NCBI GenBank assembly: GCA_018814355.1
Contig: JAHIZT010000116.1
Span: 1-35,115, forward strand
DNA length: 35,115 nt
Direction of reading: 5' to 3'
Source of the DNA: Candidatus Thermoplasmatota archaeon
Lineage (GTDB): Archaea > Thermoplasmatota > Thermoplasmata > UBA10834
The translations under genes were made by a program, and so were the position numbers. Under the pieces are notes generated by a model. That model saw only the letters and a program-made list of their open reading frames with translations. It made no database searches and had not been told where the DNA came from. Shown here one piece after another: positions 17,117 through 24,915 of the stretch. The stretch's first letter is position 1, and each line of letters starts with the position of its first letter.

Positions 17117-18222
17117 TCTTGTCCTGCCTTCCTTCTTCGGATGTAGATCCCCGTAATGATGATTGCCCCTAAGACTACTAGTCCCAGCTCGATCCACCAG
17201 CCGAAGTCCTCTCTCGGTAGTGCTTGCGTCACCTGCAATACCCCACCGACCAAGGCCATCGTGGTGTTTTCCATCTGCGATTCGGAAAGCTTGTCTGAGG
17301 TGTCGTCAGATGAGTGGTAGTACGGATTCACGGGGAACTCGCGGGGACCACCGAGTTCCTCGATCAGTAGCATGCTGGGATATCCGGCGATCCAGAACGG
17401 ATAGTGGTCGCTCCAGGTGACGGACGTGTTGAGTTTGATGTCCAGTTGTAGTTCCAGCCCGTGCCTCGACACGGAATCCAATGTAGCTTTCGGCAGAGGC
17501 CCTTCGTTTGAATTCACGACGGCCACAACGTGGTTTCCATTTGCACCTCGATACCCGATCATGTCTATGATCGCGGATCCTGAGTACACGACTCCGCGAT
17601 TCCTCTCCCTCTCCACGAAGTGACTGCTTCCTTTGAGACCGCCTGAGTCGTCATAACCCATCTCCTCGGCTGCAAAGGCTACGAACTTGATGGTGTTTGG
17701 GAAATGCTGGTCTGATAGGACAGTGGCGAGCTCCACAACAGCGGCTACGCCTGATGCGTCGTCATCGGCACCTGGTGCGGACAGGTTCGCCCCCGCGTCG
17801 TAGCTGTCAGCAAGCCTGTTTTCGCTATCGTAATGTGCACCGAACAGTAGCACTCCCTCGGAGTTGGACGTGCCAGGGAGAGTGGCAATCACATTCCTGA
17901 CATGATGCGGCCCCACCAAGAACTCCTGGTATTCGACGTTGAGGCCAAGCTGAGCGAATCGTTCATGCACATATTCTGCTGAATCATTTGATGAGTCCAA
18001 ATAGAACGCTCTGGAGCCGAACCCCTCAAGCTCCTGGATGGTCGCAATCATTCTCTTCCCGGAGACCCGGTCAACAATTTCCTGTCCTGAAGGTGAGACT
18101 TCCAACCCAGCGATCAAAGTCGGCACTACTGAAATAGTAACGAGTGACAAGACAGTCGAGACTGCCATCAGCTGACGTAGATTCCTAGGAGACACATGAG
18201 CCAACGGACCGATTCCAGGCAT
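17113..18222 (-). CDS. membrane-anchored M28 family zinc aminopeptidase
   Basis: A 369-residue peptidase with an N-terminal hydrophobic segment (LMAVSTVLSLVTISVVPTLIAGL), an extracellular-type catalytic domain and a C-terminal membrane helix (ELGLVVLGAIIITGIYI) followed by RRRK. This suggests display on the outer face of the membrane. M28 metal ligands are visible in order: His in FGAHYDS, Asp in PGADDDASG, the catalytic Glu pair in FAAEEMG, Asp in IIDMIGY, and His in YYHSSDD near the end. Members remove N-terminal amino acids from peptides. The in-frame TTG at 18249 is rejected. ATG 18222 lies 25-35 bases from the TATA box 18247-18256. It is co-transcribed and coupled with the Nudix gene, although a functional link is not obvious. 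Confidence 0.92.
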   Translation of the reverse strand: MPGIGPLAHVSPRNLRQLMAVSTVLSLVTISVVPTLIAGLEVSPSGQEIVDRVSGKRMIATIQELEGFGSRAFYLDSSNDSAEYVHERFAQLGLNVEYQEFLVGPHHVRNVIATLPGTSNSEGVLLFGAHYDSENRLADSYDAGANLSAPGADDDASGVAAVVELATVLSDQHFPNTIKFVAFAAEEMGYDDSGGLKGSSHFVERERNRGVVYSGSAIIDMIGYRGANGNHVVAVVNSNEGPLPKATLDSVSRHGLELQLDIKLNTSVTWSDHYPFWIAGYPSMLLIEELGGPREFPVNPYYHSSDDTSDKLSESQMENTTMALVGGVLQVTQALPREDFGWWIELGLVVLGAIIITGIYIRRRKAGQE

Positions 18223-18246
18223 TCCAGGCTTGTCATCAGCAGCGAA

Positions 18247-18256
18247 CAATATAAAG
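18247..18256. promoter_or_regulatory. shared TATA box for divergent peptidase and SprT-like genes
   Basis: caatataaag reads as a TATA-like element on both strands. Its centre is about 29 bases from the M28 peptidase ATG (18222, minus) and about 27 bases from GTG 18278 (plus). One box could serve two leaderless transcripts, or two overlapping promoters could compete. Confidence 0.45.
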
Positions 18257-18277
18257 AGATTCGGCCATACATCGACC

Positions 18278-18994
18278 GTGTCCTTGGGAGATCACTTCCT
18301 GGCGGTCAGCCGGGTTCTTGGAAAGGACCCCGCGAGAGTGACTTTTGCCGAATATCGCGAACTGAAACACACATGGAGTTCTCGCAACGGCGACATCGAG
18401 TTCAAGATAAGCGATTACTTGGACGCCGCTCCCGAAGATGTTCAAAGGTCTCTCGCGTGGTATCTCCTCTGTCGCGCCCACGGGAGGAAGTGTCCCGATT
18501 GCGAGGAGCGACCTTACCTCGCGTATGTGAGGTCAAGGGAGCTCTGGAGCAACAAGCGGGGGATATATCTGAGTCGGGCAAAGAACCTGTCAATCGCCCC
18601 TCGGGGAGATGTGAGAGATCTCAAGAGTGTCTTCGAATACGTCAACTCGTACTACTTCTCCGGACGTCTTAAGGACCCTGATCTGGCATGGGTCGAAGAG
18701 TCTCCTTTGGTGCGTTTCGGTTTCTATTTTGAGCCATTGAACCTGCTGGCTGCGAACAAGGTCCTCGACGCTGAGCGGATACCCAGGTACGTGCTTGAGT
18801 TCGTGATGTACCACGAGCTTCTCCATCATGTTGACGCCGGAAACGGAAGGATGAGACGGCGGGTTCACCACACCAAAGAGTTCAGGCTCCAGGAGAGGGC
18901 TTTTTCGCACTATGAAGAGGCAGAGCACTGGCTTCGAAGAATCGTGTCTGAGACCAGAAGCGAGAAACGCAATGGCCTTGTCCCCCAGGCGTAA
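18278..18994 (+). CDS. SprT-like zinc metalloprotein
   Basis: A 238-residue soluble protein. The core matches SprT/YgjP-like metallopeptidases: VNSYYFSGRLKDP before the active site, then MYHELLHHVDAG with HELLH at residues 179-183, and a downstream VHHTKEF that supplies a third histidine and the family's H-x(3)-F pattern. An N-terminal extension has a CPDC pair preceded by another cysteine, possibly a small metal site. SprT-family proteins include DNA-protein crosslink proteases such as Spartan; whether this one acts on protein is unknown. GTG 18278 is chosen because it lies at leaderless distance from TATA 18247-18256; ATG 18230 would start upstream of that box. Confidence 0.75.
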   Translation: MSLGDHFLAVSRVLGKDPARVTFAEYRELKHTWSSRNGDIEFKISDYLDAAPEDVQRSLAWYLLCRAHGRKCPDCEERPYLAYVRSRELWSNKRGIYLSRAKNLSIAPRGDVRDLKSVFEYVNSYYFSGRLKDPDLAWVEESPLVRFGFYFEPLNLLAANKVLDAERIPRYVLEFVMYHELLHHVDAGNGRMRRRVHHTKEFRLQERAFSHYEEAEHWLRRIVSETRSEKRNGLVPQA

Positions 18995-19210
18995 CAGCGC
19001 GGTTCATGGCATGCCAAGGCACTCTCGCCGCTCTGACCCTCCTGGGGGTTGGTGTTGTGCGTCGCGTTGTCCCCTACACATGCTCCGGTTTCTCACCGAT
19101 GTTCGTAGAGGGACCCATTTCCAACGCACTGTCGCCTGGTGTCGGAACACTGCATCACGTAGGATCAGCAGCATATTCTTCCAGGCGTGAGGCACTAGGT
19201 TCCAGCCTGG

Positions 19211-19218
19211 ATATATCT
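19211..19218 (+). promoter_or_regulatory. TATA-like box of the first toroid protein gene
   Basis: atatatct, 12-19 bases before ATG 19230 and 18-25 before ATG 19236. The spacing is slightly short for the first ATG, so ATG 19236 may be the true start. Confidence 0.4.
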
Positions 19219-19229
19219 CTTTCTGCCGA

Positions 19230-20426
19230 ATGGACATGAAGCATCGGACAAAATGGCTCGGAGGTCGAGGAGCAGATGGAAAAGCTGATTTTGGGATACG
19301 GCGCTATGGGTTCACAACCATGCTTCCGAAAGATATTGAGAATGTAGTAGAAGAGTCGTCTAGGAAGCTGTTTCAGATATCGAAGCCGCCGGTTAGATAC
19401 TACCTTTTGACGGATGTCATGGGCAGGAGCTTAGACGAGCAGCTTGTCCAAGAGACGCTCAAGGAGTGCAGAGAATACCCTTTGAGGAAGAGGTTGCTCG
19501 AGACCCTTCGCTCAGACGGGACCTGGCCGATATCCAAAACCAGAAAAGCAGAGGAGGATGCCGGCCCCGGTCCCCCAGTTGGATGGACATACATCACAAT
19601 GCTCAGGAATCTCTTTGAACTCGGCGAGTACCGCACATCCAGCGATGAAGGATTTGTCTCGGAATCCCTCGAGAGAATACTGAGTTGGCAGACGAAAGAA
19701 GGATGCATATTGGGTCCTACCACGGATCTCTTCCCTCTTCCGCACTACAATGGATACGCGCTCCGAACATTGATGAACTTCGGCATGGAAGACGACCCCC
19801 GGGTCCAGAGACTCATCCGATGGATTTTCAAAACACAACGGTCAGACGGTGGCTGGACGATCCCGTATCTTGAGGACGTCAAGTATCTACCCCAATACAA
19901 GCAAATGCGGATGCCGGCATTCATGGACAAGATAAGGAGCGGTGAGGTACAAAGGCCGGATCCGGATTCATTCGAGGACATACCAAGCTGCATCTGGACG
20001 ACATTGATGGTGGTACGAGGTATGTGCCAGAGCTATTCTCTGCCGGAACGCCCCGAGGTAAGACGCGGTTTTGACATAGTCCTGAACAACTTCTTCAAGA
20101 GAAACTATCATTCGACATTCCTAAGATCTGATAGGAACTGGACCAAGTTGAAGTATCCAACATACTCCGGGAGTGGACTGTGCGCCTTGGACCTACTCAC
20201 GTGGGCGGGTTACGGTGCGGATGATCCCAGGATGGAGAAACCAATCAAGTGGCTGATGAGCGCACGCTCAAACGACGGGTTCTGGAGTCAATCCGATAGA
20301 CCTCATCCGTACAAGGATCAGTGGATCACTGAGATCAGTCTCAGCGTGCTAAGCCGCTACGCGCAGTCCATTAGAGGGGTCCCCTTCGGGATGCGCGCAG
20401 AGCTTCTTCGGTCGCGCCGAGCTTGA
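19230..20426 (+). CDS. alpha/alpha-toroid (prenyltransferase/squalene-cyclase-fold) repeat protein, copy A
   Basis: A 398-residue soluble protein built of helical repeats with QW-like ends: LRSDGTW, LSWQTKEG, KTQRSDGGW and ARSNDGFW. These are the signature of the six-barrel toroid used by squalene-hopene cyclases and protein prenyltransferases. The class II cyclase acid motif DxDD is not seen, and no complete zinc triad of prenyltransferases is obvious, so catalytic activity is uncertain. A paralogue (copy B) lies at 31245-32300 on the other strand, and most of the protein aligns without large gaps. Copy A has about 30 extra N-terminal residues before MLPKDIENVVEESSRKLF, which matches the start of copy B, so ATG 19320 is a possible alternative start. 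The block AEEDAGPGPPVGWTYITM is identical in both. Confidence 0.8.
   Translation: MDMKHRTKWLGGRGADGKADFGIRRYGFTTMLPKDIENVVEESSRKLFQISKPPVRYYLLTDVMGRSLDEQLVQETLKECREYPLRKRLLETLRSDGTWPISKTRKAEEDAGPGPPVGWTYITMLRNLFELGEYRTSSDEGFVSESLERILSWQTKEGCILGPTTDLFPLPHYNGYALRTLMNFGMEDDPRVQRLIRWIFKTQRSDGGWTIPYLEDVKYLPQYKQMRMPAFMDKIRSGEVQRPDPDSFEDIPSCIWTTLMVVRGMCQSYSLPERPEVRRGFDIVLNNFFKRNYHSTFLRSDRNWTKLKYPTYSGSGLCALDLLTWAGYGADDPRMEKPIKWLMSARSNDGFWSQSDRPHPYKDQWITEISLSVLSRYAQSIRGVPFGMRAELLRSRRA
19515..19609 (+). repeat. 95-base block shared with copy B (inverted relative to 32011-32105)
   Basis: Within copy A, 91 of 95 bases equal the reverse complement of 32011-32105. Three of the four differences are silent. 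Sequence on either side diverges sharply, so this is a local tract inside the two paralogous genes. Confidence 0.85.
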
Positions 20427-20456
20427 GCTACATTCAGCTGGCTGTGGCCAATTCCT

Positions 20457-20465
20457 TTTTATATC
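20457..20465 (+). promoter_or_regulatory. TATA box of the DUF72 gene
   Basis: ttttatatc, centred 23-26 bases before the adjacent ATG codons at 20484 and 20487, consistent with a leaderless transcript. Confidence 0.6.
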
Positions 20466-20483
20466 CACAGGACATCCGAAAAC

Positions 20484-21386
20484 ATGATGGCCGCACTGAT
20501 CGGCTGCTCTGGCTGGTCGTACGACGATTGGGTGGGGAGATTCTACCCGAGCGACCTTGCGAAGAAGAAGGGGGAGTGGTTGTCCTATTACTCCAGATTC
20601 TTCTCCACCGTTGAGATAAACTCCACCTTCTACAGGGCACCGAACGAGTTCATGGTCAAGTCCTGGGTCGAGCGAGGGAAGCAGAAACCAGGATTCGAGT
20701 TTTCAGTCAAGCTGCCCCAGATTGTGACCCACGAATCGATACTCAAATCGGACGGTGAGAAGGCGGCCGCGCAGGCCTCCAGCTTCGAGGACATATGTGT
20801 CAGACCACTTCACGAGGCGGGCCTTCTGGGCGGGGTATTGATTCAGCTGACGCCCTACTTCAGGTTCGAAGGGCGGGAGAGCCTGGGGAAATTGAGGGCG
20901 CTTTTCGACATGCTCGAAACGGATGTCTACGACTACGCTGTTGAATTCAGACACAGGAGCTGGCTGAATGAACGTGGCAACGAGCTGTCCGCAGATGCCC
21001 TGGAGACCCTGCAGGAGTACGGAGTGGCAAACACGATCGTCGATGGTCCTGGCTTCCCCGTCACGCGATCTTTGACGGCGAAGCACGCCTATATCAGATT
21101 CCACGGGCGGAACTACGACATCTGGTTCAAGGACGAGACCGAGGACGACTACAGGCTAAACAGATATGACTACCTCTATCCGCACGACCAGCTGGAATCG
21201 TGGAAGCCCAGAATACAGGAAATAGTCTCTAACTCCGAGACAGCTAGGATATATTTCAACAACCACGGCCGGGCCAAGGCGGTCAAGAACGCCTTTCAGG
21301 TGATGGACCTGCTCAGCGTCCCGCATGAGGAACGGGACATAGACATCCAAGACCAGATGACTCTCGGGAAATTCGGCGGGTCTTAG
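20484..21386 (+). CDS. DUF72 family protein (YecE-like)
   Basis: A 300-residue TIM-barrel-type protein of the DUF72/YecE family. Conserved blocks are easy to see: GCSGWSYDDWVGRFYP at the N-terminus, TVEINSTFYR, FEFSVKLPQIVTHE, YAVEFRHRSW, AYIRFHGRN and YFNNHGRAKAVKNAF. The family is widespread in bacteria and archaea, and its biochemical role is not established. ATG 20484 or 20487 follows a TATA box at leaderless distance. Its stop overlaps the last 4 bases of the convergent rad50 gene. Confidence 0.92.
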   Translation: MMAALIGCSGWSYDDWVGRFYPSDLAKKKGEWLSYYSRFFSTVEINSTFYRAPNEFMVKSWVERGKQKPGFEFSVKLPQIVTHESILKSDGEKAAAQASSFEDICVRPLHEAGLLGGVLIQLTPYFRFEGRESLGKLRALFDMLETDVYDYAVEFRHRSWLNERGNELSADALETLQEYGVANTIVDGPGFPVTRSLTAKHAYIRFHGRNYDIWFKDETEDDYRLNRYDYLYPHDQLESWKPRIQEIVSNSETARIYFNNHGRAKAVKNAFQVMDLLSVPHEERDIDIQDQMTLGKFGGS

Positions 21387-23806
21387 CTGGTCAGTTCGGC
21401 CTTGCTGGTGCCGTCTTCCTGTTCCTCGACCCTGATAACATAGTTCATCGAGTCCTTGATGTCCTCGATGTGCGTTATGAGGAATATCTGCCTGAACTGG
21501 GTGGAGAGCCGGGACAGGGCGATCATGACGCTCCTCTTCCTGTTCGGGTCCTGGGAACCGAATATCTCGTCGAGTATGAGGAAGTTGATCGGGGTGGCTC
21601 CGGTTCTGTCTGCGATTATCCTCGAGATGGCCAGTCTGAGGCTCAGGTTGGCCAGGTCCGATTCTCCACCTGAGAACCTGTCTATCGGATACGCGGTTCC
21701 TTGGTCGTCGATCTGCATCTCGTAGTTCTCGTCCAGTTCGACTCTCGTGTACTTCCCCTCAGTCATCGATTCAAGACCCTTGGAGGTCAGCTCCGAGAGC
21801 ACGGGGGCGATTCTCCCGATCAGGTGATCCTTGAAGTTGACCACGACATCCTCGAGCAGCGCAAGCTCCTCCGCCGCCTTTCTGTCCTTCTCGATGGCCT
21901 TCTTGACCCGAGCGATCTCCTCGATATCTTTGCGCGCGCGCTCAAGTTCGGAATGCGCTTTCTCCTTGGAGCTACCAAGCTTCCGGACCAAATCCTTGAT
22001 CGAACTTAGCTTTGCCGTTTTTTCATCAAGTTCCTTTATTGTTGAATCGTACTGGTTCTTCTTCGGTTCAAGTGTTGCGACGATGATCTTGAACTGCTCC
22101 TCCTCACCGAGCCCCTTGTTGATTGCGTTGCGGGCATCCTCAAGGTCGCGCGCGTAGTGTTCAGTCTGAGTCCTGAGGCTCTTGAGCTCTAGGTATTCAT
22201 CGTGAACCTGCTTGAGCCTGACATGCTCCGCTCCGACCTTTGCGTGCTCCTCGTCCGAGAACTTGATTTCGCCGAGCTCGGAAAGAGTCTTCTTCCTCTG
22301 CGCCAGCCTGACCCTGACCTTTCCAAGCTCCGACTCCATTCCTTGAATCGCGGTCTCCAACTGATTCATCTTCTTGAGCTGCTGGTCTAGGTTTAGCCGC
22401 TTCTTCCCAAGAGCCTCTAGCTTGCTCGCCAAGTCTCTCTTCTCAGCTTCTAGTCCATTGATTGATGTCGAGGCTTCCGCGGCGGTTTTCTGAGCCTCTG
22501 AGGAGCTCTCCGCTAGCTTCCCTACGAGGAGGTCGTAGGCGTCCTCGAGCGTGCGCTCACAGGTCGGACATAAGCCTTGCTTGCCGGCCGCCCTAATCTC
22601 CTCAAGCTTCTTCTGGTCTTTGATTGACGCCTCTCGCCTCTCAGCCATCATCGCTCTCAGCTCGCCGATACGTCCCGAGAACTGAGCGGCCTGGGTCTGG
22701 CAGTCGGACTTGGCCTTCTCCACTTCGTCTATCTTGGACACGACATCTTGGAGGCTGCCGACCGTTGGCCTTGTCTTGGCGAGCTCTTCCAGCCGGCGGG
22801 CCTCCTCCTTCTCATCGGAGGCGATCTCCTGCTGTATCATCCGGGCCTTGTCGTTCTTGGCCTTCTCCCGGTCAAGGGCCTCCTTCTTCTGAGAGGTCTC
22901 CTTCCATCTCCGCTCCTCCTTCTCGAGCTCTGGCAATCTCTGGAGTCTCGCGTTCGTTTCAGCAATCCTGATGGAGATGCTCTTCTCCCTCTTCCTCATC
23001 TCTCCTATCTGCATCTGCTTTGCCTTCAGGTCGCTCGCAGATGAGTTGTACGCATCCACGTCCTTCTTGAGTTCGTCCCTTCGTTTCTTGACGGCCTCGA
23101 ACTCGGCCGCTGCCAGCCTTTCCTTCTCTTCGGCTGTCATGAGCTCCTTGGACGCGGACTCGAAGATGTTGTCCAATTCCGGTATCCTCTCAGCCAACAC
23201 CTTCTGCCGTTCTCTGCCGTCCTCGGTCATGAGAGTCTTCTCTGCGCCCTCGATTCTCGAGAGCGCGTCCTTCCTGTCCGCGCGGACCTCGGTTAAGACT
23301 GAATCGACTCCATCGATCCTCAGCATCCTAAGGACCACCTTCTTCCTCTCACCAGCTGCCACGTTCTGGAGGGCGTTGAGCTCCTTCTGTCTGGCGAAGA
23401 CGGATGTGAAGAACGACTTGTGGTCCATGCCGATCAACTTCTCGACCATGTTCCGGACCGGTTTGTCACCCTCGGCAAGTCGCTTCTCCTGGCTCCAGAG
23501 TTCCGCCCGCATCGTAAGGCTCTTCCCGCCCATCTCGCGGACGATCCTGTATTCCTGTCCTCCGAGTTCGAACTCGAGCAAGGCTGAGCAGGTGTCGCTT
23601 TTGCCCGCTCCTGATCTCCGCACGCTCTCTCTGGAGGTTCTGACGACTTCATCCACATTGCCGAAGAGTGCCCATGCGATCGCCTCAATCACGGTCGTCT
23701 TACCAACGCCGTTGAGGCCTAGGATCCCGACAATTCCGTCTGGGAATTGGAGCTTGAGCTCCTTGAACCGCCTGTAGTTCTTGAGCTCGAAGTAAGATAT
23801 CCTCAT
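21383..23806 (-). CDS. rad50: DNA double-strand break repair ATPase Rad50
   Basis: An SMC-like ATPase of 807 residues that partners Mre11 in sensing and processing DNA ends. Walker A GLNGVGKTT is at residues 30-38. Two long coiled-coil arms rich in Lys/Glu/Arg flank the zinc hook CPTC (Cys413 and Cys416) that joins two molecules. The ABC signature FSGGES begins at 711, Walker B NFLILDE is at 741-747, and the C-terminus contains LITHIED. Length is typical of archaeal Rad50. The start ATG overlaps the mre11 stop as ATGA, so the two are translationally coupled in the order mre11-rad50. The 3' end overlaps the DUF72 gene by 4 bases. Confidence 0.97.
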   Translation of the reverse strand: MRISYFELKNYRRFKELKLQFPDGIVGILGLNGVGKTTVIEAIAWALFGNVDEVVRTSRESVRRSGAGKSDTCSALLEFELGGQEYRIVREMGGKSLTMRAELWSQEKRLAEGDKPVRNMVEKLIGMDHKSFFTSVFARQKELNALQNVAAGERKKVVLRMLRIDGVDSVLTEVRADRKDALSRIEGAEKTLMTEDGRERQKVLAERIPELDNIFESASKELMTAEEKERLAAAEFEAVKKRRDELKKDVDAYNSSASDLKAKQMQIGEMRKREKSISIRIAETNARLQRLPELEKEERRWKETSQKKEALDREKAKNDKARMIQQEIASDEKEEARRLEELAKTRPTVGSLQDVVSKIDEVEKAKSDCQTQAAQFSGRIGELRAMMAERREASIKDQKKLEEIRAAGKQGLCPTCERTLEDAYDLLVGKLAESSSEAQKTAAEASTSINGLEAEKRDLASKLEALGKKRLNLDQQLKKMNQLETAIQGMESELGKVRVRLAQRKKTLSELGEIKFSDEEHAKVGAEHVRLKQVHDEYLELKSLRTQTEHYARDLEDARNAINKGLGEEEQFKIIVATLEPKKNQYDSTIKELDEKTAKLSSIKDLVRKLGSSKEKAHSELERARKDIEEIARVKKAIEKDRKAAEELALLEDVVVNFKDHLIGRIAPVLSELTSKGLESMTEGKYTRVELDENYEMQIDDQGTAYPIDRFSGGESDLANLSLRLAISRIIADRTGATPINFLILDEIFGSQDPNRKRSVMIALSRLSTQFRQIFLITHIEDIKDSMNYVIRVEEQEDGTSKAELTS

Positions 23807-24915
23807 TCCTCTCCCTTCGTGAGGTACGGCAAGCCCATCTCCATCAGCCTGCTCTTCTTATCGTCGGACATGTCCAACGAAGTAACGTATTTCTTGAACT
23901 CGTCCATGAGAAGCCCGATCTGGGTGTCCCCTGCCTGCTTCCCGCCCGCAACGTCGATTCTGTCAACTCTGAGATCGAAGTGCAACGCGCTGGTGCCGAG
24001 CTTCCGTATCGTTGGCATGTCAAGAGCGCGATAGGCGTCCGGGGCGACATTCTTGATGACCAGTCTCACGACCTTCTCGTCGATTGACGCGGAGCTGATC
24101 ATGTCCCTCGCCTCCTTGAGGATCTCCGAGGACGTCAGGTTCGCGGCGTCCAAGACATCCATGTCCAGCATGTCCCTGACCTTGAGCTCGTGAAAAGTGA
24201 CCCTATGAGCGTCCAGATCGACCTCGACAATCCCTTTCTTCTGACCCGCCTCGCTGAAGCTCAGCCGCTCGGTCGATCCAGAGTAGCATATCATCTTGCC
24301 CAGTTCCTTGAACTCGTGATAGTGGCCCAGGGCGACGTAGTCCCACCCAGAATCGATGTTGCTGAACGGCACCGTCTGCTCGTTGAACTCATCCATCTTG
24401 TAAGTATCAGAGTCGGCAATGCCAGCGTGGAGAGCTAAGACGCTCAGCTTCGTATCACGCGTTGGCTTCAAACCTGCGGTTGTCTCTGAGAGTGATGGGC
24501 TGACGGAATGGGGGATCGCATAGACGGTCGCGTCCCCTACAGTGATGGCCTTTCCGCCCGGTTCATGCACTGGATGGACATGTTTGAGGTGTTCGAATAT
24601 CCTGAATATGTTGCCTGTCTCTCGTAGCCTGGGTGTCGAGTGATTCCCCGATATCAGTATCGTCTCGATTCCAGCATCGCTCAATCTGATGAGTTGGCGC
24701 AGTGCGAAGTCGATCGCCCGGTTCTGAGGTCTCACAGTGTCGAAGAGGTCCCCAGAATGAATGACGAAGTCTGGCCTGAGCTCTATGATCTTGTCGAACG
24801 CCTCCTGGAACGCATGGTAGAAGTCCGCCTCCCGCTGGTTTATGCCCTCTGCCACGTCCAGCTTCGAGTACGCGCTGTACCCGAGGTGGCTGTCTGAGAT
24901 GTGAACGACTCTCAA
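23803..24915 (-). CDS. mre11: DNA repair nuclease Mre11
   Basis: A 370-residue calcineurin-like phosphoesterase that, with Rad50, cuts and resects DNA ends using Mn2+. The nuclease motifs are intact: DSHLG (Asp8, His10), GDLFD (Asp56), GNHS (Asn91, His92), ALHAG and GHYH. A capping domain and the short C-terminal Rad50-binding segment follow. The start is TTG at 24913-24915: MRVVHISDSHLG is the expected N-terminus, and the codon overlaps the antiporter stop as TTGA. With ATGA at its other end, this is the middle of a tightly coupled antiporter-mre11-rad50 unit. herA and nurA, frequent archaeal neighbours, are not in the window. Confidence 0.96.
   Translation of the reverse strand: MRVVHISDSHLGYSAYSKLDVAEGINQREADFYHAFQEAFDKIIELRPDFVIHSGDLFDTVRPQNRAIDFALRQLIRLSDAGIETILISGNHSTPRLRETGNIFRIFEHLKHVHPVHEPGGKAITVGDATVYAIPHSVSPSLSETTAGLKPTRDTKLSVLALHAGIADSDTYKMDEFNEQTVPFSNIDSGWDYVALGHYHEFKELGKMICYSGSTERLSFSEAGQKKGIVEVDLDAHRVTFHELKVRDMLDMDVLDAANLTSSEILKEARDMISSASIDEKVVRLVIKNVAPDAYRALDMPTIRKLGTSALHFDLRVDRIDVAGGKQAGDTQIGLLMDEFKKYVTSLDMSDDKKSRLMEMGLPYLTKGEE

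Noticed and set aside
18995-19229. Possible small genes in the 235-base gap (77-codon frames on each strand)
   Set aside because: Neither translation has a recognisable pattern and the two frames are near-complete mirrors of each other; I see only the downstream TATA-like box here.
22971-23777. Long open frame (268 codons) on the plus strand opposite rad50
   Set aside because: It mirrors the GC-rich codon pattern of rad50 and shows only Ser/Leu/Arg-rich sequence with no motif; rad50 is certain on the other strand.
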